The position numbers were made by a program, and so were the translations under genes. Shown piece after piece: positions 54,211-64,000 of a stretch of 64,000 nt of DNA (the first letter of the stretch is position 1; every line of letters starts with the position of its first letter). Location of the stretch: NCBI GenBank assembly GCA_013076295.1, contig RQOL01000900.1:36671-100670 (forward strand), in the 5' to 3' direction. A model generated the notes under the pieces. The model was not told the DNA's origin and made no database searches. It was given only the letters and a program-made list of their open reading frames with translations. Source of the DNA: Sanderia malayensis. Taxonomy: Eukaryota > Cnidaria > Scyphozoa > Semaeostomeae > Pelagiidae.

Positions 54211-56704
54211 CTAGGGCATCTCAGGGAAGTCCTTGAGGGATTTTCCGTGAATTTGCAGGTTTCTCTGGATGTCAGCCAGGCACATGTGGATGTGTTGCTG
54301 CTGGAATGTTGCATTTGGATCCTGCAGCAGATCGTGTCTGACGTAATCTTCTGCCATGTCTTCTTGGAATTCTGTGAAGAGAGCATCAATGTCGCTCGGA
54401 GTTTGAAACAGAATGAGTGTTGCAAACAATTGTCTCATTTGTGCCGGCATGTGTACGACCACTGCATCTCGCAAGCAACGTCTGTGCTCTGCATCGTCTT
54501 CCAAGAGTGCCATTGCTCTTGCTGCATTCTTGAACGTGTTGTGAGTGACTCCGTCAACTGTTCGAATGTCTTCGAAGGAGGTTGCTCCTTTTCTGTGCAG
54601 CAATATCAGTCTGAGGGCGAAGCGTTCAGCATCTGAAGGTAGAACATTGTATATTCTGCCTATGACGCACTTGGCCGCTCGACGCTTGCGTTGCTGCCAC
54701 TGCTTGGTGGATTTGTTGAAAGTGTAGTGCTCTGGTATGTCTTGGTACAAATACTGGTGAGCATTCTGTTCCCTCTGGTTGAGGCTGAAGTATGCCATGA
54801 GCATGCTGTCATTGTTTCTCTGTGCAGCTTGCTCTGGGTCTGTGAAGCATACGGGCTGTTGGTCAGGCAGGTGAATTGCAAGTCGGATGATTGTGTGACT
54901 CTTATCGTGCATCTCGTATTGCATGAGTTTGTACACTGCCTGATGCGGACCAACATATCTGGAATTCAGTTACTGACGTATCTCATCGTGGACGATATCT
55001 TGTCGTGCATTTGCTTCTTCGTGACCTTCTCTGATTTCGACGTGTGCCATGTCATTGCCTTTGTGGATGTACTTGAAGATGTACTTGACACTTTTGATGG
55101 TTGTGCAAACTTCCACGTTCATGTGGCAGTCGAACTTGAGAAGCAGTTTGACGTTGTGCGGCACAACCCAAGAGTCGTTGAGTCTGTGTTGCCTGATTTG
55201 AGCAGTTGTTTGGCCTGCAAGAAAGTGCCATGGTTACATTTGTGTACATTTCACGGAAAGTGTAAATCATAAGTACGAAATGCAATTAATTTTGACATAC
55301 CTCGTCTTCTGTACAATGGGTATCCATTGACATTGAATTCTGTTTGTTGTGTGAGGTCTTTTGGGAACTTCTTTTTGCATTTCCCACCTTGCATGCAAAC
55401 GCATGAGGGATTGAGAACTCCACACGGGCCGTGCATCATGTGTTTCTTGACCATTCGGTGTTCGTGGACGTGGGTGTTCTCGTCTGGAATCTCTGCCGAT
55501 ATGATGCGGTCAACATCATCCGGTGTGCGTGGTTTGTCTTCGTTGGCAAGAGATATGATCATGTGAGTGTGCGGCAGTCCACGTTTTTGAAATTCTACCG
55601 TGTAGACGTAAGCAACCACTTTGCCAAAGAAGTTGAGATCCAGTATGTCACACAGCAGCTCTTTGAATTTCAAGTGAAAGACGCGTGTGACAATATCTGG
55701 TCGGTCTTGTGGCTTCTGGTTAGGTAGCAAATTGTCCAAGACGTCTTGCCAGTTCGGATTCGCTGTGAATGTCAGGAATATGTCTGGCTTGCCGTGTTTT
55801 CTGACAATGGTCATGGCATCTTGGTAATTCTGCTGCATGCTTCGTTGACTGCCGGTAAATGTGGACGGTAAGATGACGACTCGTCCAACGTCAATGTGCT
55901 GCGCTGTGCCTGGATTGTGGGCTTGAGCGAGCAGATTTTGGTGTTCAGCTCTTCTGTACAGGTGATCCATCAGTCCTTTGTACGAGTCAGCTCTGAGCTC
56001 TTTCTGATGGGAACTGATGTAAGCGAGGTCGTTGCCTTCTATCTTGGTGAATGCGTCAACCAAGTACTGTTGAAACAGCAGTCTTGAAAGGTGAAGGGCT
56101 GAGAAATCTTCTCGCACTTGGATTCTGTACGTGTAGAATTGGCTGGGCGTTACTCTGGTTTGGCGCCGTTCAGGCTGGTCAGCGGGGATTTGCGTGTGGA
56201 CTGCTGGCAGTCTTGCGATTGTTGTACCCCAACCGTGTTCACCGAACGGAAACAGCAGCGGATACGTGAGTGGATCGGCTGTCGGATTGGTTGCTTTGAT
56301 GTCAATCAAGTAGCCGTCACGTCTCTGGATGTGCATGGCTCTTTCGTTTGGATCTGGTGCACCACCGTCCTTAGTGCTGTAGATTGCTGCTATTTCTGAC
56401 GCTGCTGGACTGTCGTATCTTCGATCCTGGTTGGCTCTTGACGTGATGACCATATCGAACGTGGGAACAGGCTCGTTTGCTGCAGTCGCCTCTTCCTGTT
56501 GCTGTTGCAGTATCTCGCCAATATGTTTGTATTCTTGAGCATACGGGTTGATTGCAAGAAGTTCGTCTTGGAGCTTCTTGATCGTGTCCTTGTTCAGATC
56601 CTTGTTGCTGGGGTTGTTTGCTCTGTGCTCAAGTGCTTCAGCCGTATCCATGATGTACAGCTCAGCATATTTTGGCTGCTGTCCTTGCAATGGGCGAAGG
56701 CGGG
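54211..56704 (-). pseudogene. Helitron Rep (HUH) domain, two nonsense codons
   Basis: The exon 55301-56704 contains the Rep core: YVYTVEFQKRGLPHTHMII, with the HUH pair in PHTHM, preceded by FLTFTANPNWQDV. A 86-bp intron (55215-55300, GT-AG) leads to the exon starting at 55214, with LLLKFDCHMNVEV and KYIFKYIHKGNDMAHVEI. In that exon TAA at 54970-54972 and TAG at 54211-54213 interrupt the frame. SLNQREQNAHQYLYQDIPEHY follows the first stop. The HUH endonuclease nicks and joins DNA ends. Two point nonsense mutations in an otherwise well-kept gene indicate recent inactivation. Confidence 0.9.
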
Positions 56705-56835
56705 CTAAACGGAAAAGGCAGGCGGTTAATGTATACTATTGAGGCAATAATGAAAAGTTGGGAACTTTTCAACAAATGTACTAATGTTTAACAGAACAAT
56801 AAGGAAAAGAAGTAGGAACAGAACTTTGAAAATAC

Positions 56836-57789
56836 CTGTCCTGTGATATGCACTGCCGTGTATTGTTATCACGGATGGCCCCCTGCCTGGAAGTTGCGGT
56901 ATATTTGCTGTCCAGGATGCCATTGCCATGGTAGCATTGTATTGGCGGAATTTTGAAAGAAAATCTTTCGATTCTCTTCGCGTGTCTTCTGTGTCGCCAA
57001 GGAAGAGAGACATCAATGCTGCACGGGGAGGCTGTATTGCAGGTAGTGTGACAGCTCCATCGCGACAGCACTTTGTGTACTTGTTTCTGGTATTCAATTC
57101 TTCCTTGAAATACTTCGCACCACAACGTGGACAGGTGTTGTTCATCGGTGCCATGTGGTGCAGATCAGTGTTCTCTGCTGGACGATTGGCAGGTTGTTCT
57201 TGTTGGGGTGGCGGTAGTGGTACAACCGGTGCTGGTGGCTGCTCCTCTGCTGCTGGTTGAACTGGCCTCTGCTGCAGGTGTGGCAACTGTGGCCTCGGTT
57301 GCAGGGGATGCATGTGTTATGACTGTTGCTGCACTTGGGGAATGTATTGCACAGGCTGCATGTTTTGAATTCGTTGCTGCAATTGCACGTGCTGCGGCAA
57401 TTGCTGTACGAATTGCAATGGATGCATCTGTTGTTGCATGAATTGGTAGGGATGCATCGGGTGGGCATGTTGCAACGGTTGCGGGAAGAGCTGGATGGGC
57501 TGCTGTGGCATCCATCTTGGATCAGCTTGCGTTCCTTCCCCTCCTGCTGCGTTGGGTGTGGGCAGTAACTGAACGGCGTTCACTTGAGCCACTCTTTGTT
57601 GGGGTTGCTGCATGTGAACTGCCGGTTGCTGAGCGTGGCCATGCTGGAGTTGCAATTGTAGCAATTCCTCAACAGGAACGGCAGACGGTCCTTGTGCTGA
57701 CCGTGTTTGAACCGTTTGAACCGTGCAACTCTTTGATAGGCCTTGTTGTTTTCCCTTCGCCGTCGGCCTGTGAGACCGGCTCGTGGCAT
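56836..57789 (-). CDS. Helitron RepHel N-terminal exon (zinc finger, Q-rich), one frameshift
   Basis: Start ATG 57789 (MPRAGLTGRRRRENNKAYQR). A Gln/Pro/His-rich stretch follows in another frame, so a slip is needed near 57650-57700. The 3' part carries the Helitron N-terminal finger (NTCPRCGAKYFKEEL with TKCCRDGAVTLP) and FLSKFRQYNATMAMASW. The donor GT is at 56834-56835 (TG|GTATTTTC) and the acceptor at 56705-56706. The long Q-rich low-complexity region is unusual in length. Confidence 0.75.
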
Positions 57790-58215
57790 TTTTTGGTGTG
57801 ATGAAAAACAAAAACGATTTATAAAGAAGAGATAACATAAAGTATACACAATACACACACAATATAAAACGCAATCCAGTAGTACAAAGTGTATCTGCGA
57901 AAAATAGAAAATGATGTAGAAAAATATCACGTTGAAAAACGACGGGAAAGAATGACAAATGACAAAAACAGAAGTTACGATTAATAAATGAGAAGAAACA
58001 AAAGGAAACGTACTTACCACTGTTTGCGTGGAAATAGTGAAGAGTTTCCTTGGCTATCTGCTTGAAGAACAGCAATAAATCTCGTGGTAATAAAATTCGC
58101 GTGCGCTTCGAATATAAAATTCGCGTGCGTTTCGAATCAAAATTACATTAAAATCACAGATTCAAAGCAAACAGAGTTGCTAAGCAAAGCGCATTTGCCA
58201 ACGAAGGGTTAACTC

Positions 58216-58768
58216 CCTCGTCAAACAAAAGCCACTCGTCAAACAAAAGCCAGAGTAACAAAGGACGCAAACGAAAAATTGCGAAACGTAACAGGGTTTC
58301 ATTGTTTCGAAAAGGCTTAGCAAAGCAAAACAACGCACGATCGATTTTTGCAGAAACATAACATCATCCAGACGCCGTAATGGTCAGGGGGTCGCCGAGC
58401 ACAACACGTTTTGTTCGGTTCAAAAACTTCAGTATGCGTCCAAGCTCTGGACACGTCCCCCCGCACGCAAAACAAAAGGCGAAATAACAGCACGCACTCC
58501 ATCCTCTCACACGAAAGAGAAAGGCCTCTTTACGGGAAAACAAAGGGCGAAGAAGTTTTGAGTTAGAAATTTGGAAATATCTCGAAAACCAAAACGAATT
58601 TCAAAAAAGCAATAAGGCGTTGCAAATATGCACGTTACTGGGAAAGCGTCCGAGTAGTTTTGGGAATAAACAAAGTGACGAAATTGGATGAAACGTGGCC
58701 CACAAAACTCGCGAAGAGAAGCCTTTGAGCGCAACACCTTTACCGCTCAGATTTTAGTATTAGGTTGA
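58216..58768 (-). repeat. Module A, inverted copy 3 (partial)
   Basis: Similar to 62380-62895; begins at the Helitron border (GTCAAACAAAAGCCAGAGTA) so its distal ~120 bp are missing. It ends TTTTAGTATTAGGTTGAC. Confidence 0.8.
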
Positions 58769-58778
58769 CTAGGAAGGC

Positions 58779-58806
58779 TGGCGCGCTTCGCGCGCCACCT
58801 CCCTAG
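58779..58806 (+). other. GC hairpin followed by CTAG, second copy
   Basis: Identical to 51399-51426: TGGCGCGCTTCGCGCGCCA, CCTCC spacer, CTAG then T, directly before satellite D. Confidence 0.5.
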
Positions 58807-59778
58807 TATGTTGCCCTTCGACGTGAGTGGAACAGCGATCTTCATAAAAAGTAGGGTGGCTTTCCGTTGTTTTGGCCTTTGATCTGAGTGAAACAGCGAT
58901 CTTCAACAGAAGTGGGGTGGGTTTCTGTTGTTTTGGCCTTCGACCTGAGTGGGATAGCGATCTTCAGCAAAAGTGGGGTGGGTTTCAGTTGTTTTGGCCT
59001 TCTATCTGAGTGGGACAGCGATCTTCAACAAAAGTGGGGTGGGGTTCTGTTGTTTTGGCCTTTGATCTGACTGGGACAGCGATGTTCAACAAAAGTGGGG
59101 TGGGTTTTTGTTGTTTTGGCCTTCGATCTGAGTGGGACAGCGATGTTCAACAAAAGTGGGTTGGGTTTATGTTGTTTTGGCCTTCGATTTGAGCGGGAAA
59201 GTGATTTTCAACAAAAATTCGGGTGGGTTTCAGTTGTTTTGGCCTTCGATCTGAGTGGAACAGTCATCACCAACAAAAATTGGGGTGGGTTTCTGTTGTT
59301 TTGGCCTTCGATCTGAGTGGGACAGTGATCTTCAACAAAAGTGGGGTGGGTTTCAGTTATTTTGGCCTTCGATCTGAGTGGGATAGCAATCTCCAACAAA
59401 TATGGGGTGGTTTTCAGTTGTTTTGGCCATCGATCTGAATGGGACAGCGATCTTCAACAAAAATTGGGTGGGTTTCTGTTGTTTTGGCCTTCGACCTAAG
59501 TGGGACAGCGATCTTCAACATAAGTGGGGTGGGGTTCTGTTGTTTTGGCCTTCGATCTGAGTGAAACAGCGATCTTCAACAAAAGTGGGGTGCGTTTCAG
59601 TTGTTTTGGCCTTTTATCTGAGTGGGACTGCGACCTTCAACAAAAGTGGGGTGGGTTTCTGTTGTTTTGGCTTTGGATCCGAATTGAATAGCGATCTTCA
59701 ACAAAAGTGGGGTGGGTTTTTTATTGTTATTGCCTCTGATCTGAGTGGAACAAAGATATTGAACAAAAGTGGGATGGA
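58807..59778 (+). repeat. Module D satellite, copy 5
   Basis: About sixteen 61-bp units, more diverged than the 30-kb block. The first two units carry the CATAAAAAGTAGGGTGG variant shared with that block. Confidence 0.92.
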
Positions 59779-60550
59779 CACGCAAAGTAATATACTTTCA
59801 GTTGAAATTATGCAAGTTTTAATAGCTCCATCCATTCCCCGAACACACGGTCCATGGAACCCCTGAGCCCCTGTTTCCATTCCAGGTTGTTCCAGGTCCA
59901 TGTTTTCCCCTGATGCGAGAAATCCAGCACGTTATTCCGCGTGGCAGAAACACCTCAACTCAAAACCCACGCAGAGAATAAGCTCTGTGAACAATAGATC
60001 AGGTTTGCGAGTAATATCAGAAAACCATTGCGAATGAATTGATCCACTGGATTCGAGATTTTGATTAAAGAATAAACAATTTAAAAAATACAGATTAAAT
60101 CTCCCTAGCACACGGTGCATGTAACCCCGAGCCCCGATTGCCATTCCAAGTTGTTCTGGGTCCATGTTTTTATCCATGCACAAATTTCAGCAGCTATTTT
60201 AGCCAGTGTGGCAGAAACGCCTCAACTCGATCCCCATGCAGAGAAACTTTGTGAACAAAGGATCAGATTTGTGAGTACATAATATGAGAAAGCAAATTCG
60301 GACTGATTTTATCAATTTCATTCGAGATTTCAATTAAAGAATATACAACTTTACTACACCAATTGGCACTCAATAACGCACGTTTACAACTACACGAATT
60401 CCATGAAAGGAATACAGAAGCCCATTATGAAAATTGTAGAGGGGCCCCGAAGTTGAATGTTTCAAAACACCCAGGTCCCAGTCGAAATTGATGAAATATA
60501 AGTGCTTTTAAAAACAACAGATCATGAAAGTTTTTAAACAATTCACTCAC
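59779..60550 (-). repeat. Module C, inverted copy
   Basis: Near-complete reverse complement of 2042-2814, with the same duplicated ACATGGACC/GGGGCTC segments. It ends at the donor-like ACTCAC (GTGAGT on the minus strand). Confidence 0.8.
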
Positions 60551-62218
60551 ATCTTTCACAGGCCAAAATCCACAACTTTCGTGTTTTGAATAGCGAATCA
60601 CGCTCAGTGCCAGGCACTTTAAGAATCCAAGTGGGATTGAAGCAACCTTTTCAGCGTTTATCTGATCCAGAAGGAATTTGATGTGCTTGAACGATGAAAC
60701 CACAATGTTAGGAGGCGGATGGCAAGTCGGCAATAGTAATTCAGCAAAATAGCTTTTAGGCAACTCTACGTGTTTAGAACGCCTTCGGTTCAGTGAAATC
60801 CCAAAATTGCTGTTTCTCAAATTCATGAGTTACATCGTTGTATCCAAAGCTGTTCTTATAAAAGCAGATTTTGATTATTCATCGGTTTAGTATTCGATTT
60901 GATATAGTGGAGATTTGTGAAGCAAAGAATAATTTAGAAATTTAAAGCACGCAAAAATTTCTATAAACCAGCTCATCAGAATATCTTGAAAACACGATAA
61001 GAAGGATACAAAGAAGTTTAGTAAAAGGAAATAGATGGAACTTAGCCACTTACCAGTAGAGTTCTGCTGGGAACAATTCTGAAGAGTAACATTCAAGTAA
61101 AATTCCAGTTGATGGCAAAGGAGGGCAAAATAGCTTTTAGACAACTGAACCACGTGCTTTGAAGGCCTTCGGTTGAGTGAGAGCACAAAATTGCTGTTTC
61201 TGAAATTCGTGATTTAGATCGTTGTATCCAAGCCTGTTATTAAAAACACAGAATCTCGTCATTCATCGGTTTAGTATTTGATTTGATATAGTGGAGATTT
61301 GTAAAGCAAAGAGTTATTTAGAAATTTAGAGCGGGCAAAAATTTCTATAAACCAGCCCATCAGAATAACTTGAAAACAGGATAGAAAGGATACAAAGAAG
61401 TTTAACAAAGGAAAATAGAAACAACTTAGCCACTTACCAGTAGAGTTCTGCTCGTAACAGTTCTGAAGAGTAACATTCAAGTAAAATTCCAGTTGATGGC
61501 AAGGGAGGGCAAAATAGCTTTTAGACAACTGCACCACATGCTTTGAAGACTTTCAGTTGAGTGAAATCACGAAATTGCTGTTTCTGAAATTCGTGATTTA
61601 GATCGTTGTATCCAGACCTGTAATTATAAAAGCAGAACTTGATAATTCATCATTTTAGTATTCGATTTAGTATAGCGGGGATTTCTAAAGCAAAGAATTA
61701 TTTAGAAATTTTGAACGAGTAAAAATTTCTATAAACCAGTTCATCAGAATATCCTTAAAACACGATAAGAAGGACACAAAGAAGTTTAGTAAAGGCAAAT
61801 AGAAACAACTTAGCCACTTACCAGTAGAGTTCTCCTCGTAACAGTTCTGAAGAGTAAAATTCAAGTAAAATTCCAGTTGATGGCAAAGGAGGGTAAAATA
61901 GCTTTTAGACAACTGCACCACGTGCTTTGAAGGCTTTCAGTTCAGTTGAGTGAAATCACGAAATTGCTGTTTCTGAAATTCCTTATTTAGATCGTTGTAT
62001 CCAGACCTGTAGTTATAAAAGCAGAATTTGATAATTCATCGTTTTAGTATTCGATTTAGTACAGTGGGGATTTCGAATTTTCTAAAGCAAAGAATTATGT
62101 AGAAATTTAGAACGCGTAAAGCTTTCTATAAACCAGTTGACCTGACAATGTTGAAATCACGATAAGAAGGTACAAAAAAAAGTTAGTAAAGGCAAAGAGA
62201 AACAACTTAGCCACTTAC
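60551..62218 (-). repeat. Module B, inverted copy with four donor sites
   Basis: Exon-like starts read on the minus strand end at 60551, 61054, 61438 and 61822, with the module A donor at 62217-62218. Spacing is 384, 384 and about 397 bp. Donors read GTAAGTGG. The intron-like parts carry TACTAAAC or TACTAAAA. One more unit than the left copy shows that unit number varies. Confidence 0.75.
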
Positions 62219-62895
62219 CAGTTAAATCCTGAAGCTTTTAGTTGGAAATCTCGAGTAAAACGGCAGCAAAAATAAAACAGCCATCCAACGAAAAAAATCC
62301 ATTCGGTTTGCCTGCCCATCCCAATTCCCAAATTCGAAAATAAAAAATGAATTGCACACTTTCCTTGTCAACCAAAGGTCAGGGTAACAAAGGACGCCAT
62401 CGGGTTAGTGCGAAACGTAACAGGGTTTCATTGTTTCAAAAATGCTTAGCAACGCAAAACAAAGCACGATCGATCTTTACAGAAACATAACATCATCCAG
62501 ACGCCGTAATGGTCAGGGGGTCGCTGAGCACAACACGTTTTGTTCGATTCAAAAGCTTCAGTACGCGTCAAAGCTCTGGACACGTCCCCCCGCACGCAAA
62601 ACAAAAGGCGAAAGAACAGCACGCACTCCATCCTCTCACACGAAAGAGAAAGGCCTCTTTACGGGAAAACAAAGGGCGAAGAATTTTCGAGTTAGAAAAC
62701 TGGAAATATTTCGAAAACCCAAACGAATTTCGAAAAAGCAATAAGGCGTAGCAAATATACACGTTACTGGGAAAACGTCCGAGTAGTTTAGGGAATAAAT
62801 AGAGCGGGGAAATTTGATGAAATGTGGCCCACAAAACTCGCGAATGGAAGCCTTTGAGCGCAACACCTTTACCGCTCAGATTTTAGTATTAAGTT
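62219..62895 (-). repeat. Module A, inverted copy 4
   Basis: Reverse complement of 119-786. Unlike the others it lacks the GC hairpin and runs directly from AGTATTAAGTT into GGAACAGCGATC of satellite D. Confidence 0.8.
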
Positions 62896-63655
62896 GGAAC
62901 AGCGATCTTCATAAAAAGTAGGGTGGGTTTCCATTGTTTTGGCCTTTGATCTGAGTGAAACAGCGATCTTTGGCAGAAGTGGGGTGGGTTTCTGTTGTTT
63001 TGGCCTTCGACCTGAGTGGGATAGCGATCTTCAGCAAAAGTTGGGTGGGTTTCAGTTGTTTTGGCCTTCTATCTGAGTGGGACAGCGATCTTCAACAAAA
63101 GTGGGGTGGGTTTCTGTTGTTTTGGCCTTCGATCTGAGTGGGGAAAAAATTTTAAACAAAAATGGGGTGGGTTTCTGTTGTTTTGGCCTTCGATGTGAGT
63201 GGAACAGCGATCCTCAACAAAAATGGGGTGGGGTTATGTTGTTTTGGCCTTCGGCCTGAGTGGAACAGCGATCTTAAACAGAAGTGGGGTGGGTTTCTGA
63301 TGCTTTGTCCTTCGATCTGAGTGGAACAGCGATCTTCAACAAAACTGGGGTGGGTTTCTGTTGTTTTGGCCTTCGATCTGAGTGGGACAGTGATCTTCAA
63401 TAAAAGTGGGGTGGGTTTCAGTTATTTTGGCCTTCGGTGTGAGTGGAACAGCGAACTTCAACAAAAGTGGGGTGGGTTTTAGTTGTTTTGGCCTTCGATC
63501 TGACTGGGACAGCGATGTTCAACAAAAATGGGGTTGGGTTATGTTGTTTTAGCCTTCGGCCTGAGTGAGACAGCGATCTTCAACAAAAGTAGGGTGGGGT
63601 TATGTTGCTTTGGCCTTCGATCTGAGTGGAACAGTGATCGTCAAAAAATTGGGAT
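62896..63655 (+). repeat. Module D satellite, copy 6
   Basis: About twelve 61-bp units with the usual core; ends at AAATTGGGATGGACACAAAAAG. Confidence 0.92.
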
Positions 63656-64000
63656 GGACACAAAAAGTAATATACTTTCAGTTGAAATTATGCAAGTTTT
63701 ATTAGTTACATCCATTCCCCGAACAAACGGTCCATGGAACCCCCGAGCCCCGGTTTCCATTCCAGGTTGTTCCAGGTCCATGTTTTCCCCTGATGCGAGA
63801 AATCCAGCATTTTATTCCGCGTGGCAGAAACATCTCAACTCAAAACCCACGCAGAGAATAAGCTCTGTGAACAATAGATCAGGTTTGCGAGTAATATCAG
63901 AAAACCATTGCGAATGAATTGATCCACTGGATTCGAGATTTTGATTAAAGAATAAACAATTTAAAAAAATACAGATTAAATCTCCCTAGCACACGGTGCA
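63656..64000 (-). repeat. Module C, inverted copy running off the window
   Basis: Reverse complement of the 3' part of 2042-2814; continues past the window end, so the ~4-kb unit array is not finished here. Confidence 0.8.

Larger units (their letters stand above)
51836..58215 (-). mobile_element. Helitron (RepHel) region, replacing modules C and B
   Basis: A roughly 6.4-kb block between satellite D and module A carries a complete but mutated Rep-helicase gene on the minus strand. In undisturbed units modules C and B occupy this place. The exact 5' TC and 3' CTRR ends were not resolved. 51836-52300 holds no gene and would be the 3' non-coding part; 57790-58215 would be the 5' part. Confidence 0.7.

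Noticed and set aside
54691..57441. Many plus-strand frames of 60-190 aa
   Set aside because: Antisense shadows of the Helitron gene; they lack independent domains.

Overview
This is a gene-poor, repeat-dense stretch of a eukaryotic, almost certainly invertebrate-animal genome. The evidence is spliceosomal introns with GTAAGT donors and TACTAAC-like branch points, Helitron, DIRS, PIF/Harbinger, hAT, ISL2EU and KDZ transposons, a Polinton/adintovirus-like integrated element, microsatellites, satellites and a 100-N scaffold gap. I cannot name the species. A cnidarian or another marine invertebrate would fit, but that is inference.

Layout. 0.1-3.1 kb is one copy of a composite repeat with modules A-B-C-D. 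The same family returns in the opposite orientation as a head-to-tail array of roughly 4-kb units from 45.6 kb to the window end. Module D is a ~61-bp satellite, and module B is a tandem array of ~380-bp exon-plus-intron-like units. 3.1-6.15 kb is a ~143-bp satellite that runs into the gap (6152-6251). 6.25-16.3 kb is the most interesting part: a compact, mostly minus-strand viral-type gene block. It has an intact retrovirus-like integrase of the Polinton/adintovirus type, capsid-type proteins, small basic or coiled-coil proteins, a BCL-2 homologue with clear BH1 and BH2 motifs, and three death-domain-like genes, two of them divergent around a 116-bp intergenic region. No DNA polymerase B, packaging ATPase or protease is visible. 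Several genes carry frameshifts, many in A/T runs.

16.4-19.2 kb is a broken DIRS-type retroelement (RT, RNase H, tyrosine recombinase). 19.5-19.8 kb is a hairpin element. 20.6-22.6 kb is a PIF/Harbinger element with transposase and Myb/SANT-like genes. 23.0-23.9 kb is a Cys-rich gene tail. 23.9-24.9 kb is a TA-flanked long-inverted-repeat element. 25.3-27.4 kb is a broken hAT/ZMYM-like transposase. 28.0-28.8 kb holds microsatellites and a 14-bp minisatellite. 30.3-31.75 kb is a large 61/122-bp satellite block. 32.0-38.0 kb is a multi-exon KDZ (Kyakuja-Dileera-Zisupton) transposase gene that is intact except for slips in A runs. 40.4-40.8 kb is a tRNA-derived SINE-like element. 42.6-44.0 kb may be a host gene with a zinc-ribbon exon. 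46.9-49.9 kb is an ISL2EU deletion derivative with AT target duplications, containing a nested TTA-flanked MITE. 51.8-58.2 kb is a Helitron whose Rep-helicase gene is interrupted by two nonsense codons and one N-terminal frameshift.

How the genes work together: most regions are independent mobile elements. The one coherent set is the 6.25-16.3 kb block. There, integration, virion-type and apoptosis-type genes sit together as in a DNA virus that blocks host cell death. That functional reading is inference from sequence motifs and gene arrangement.
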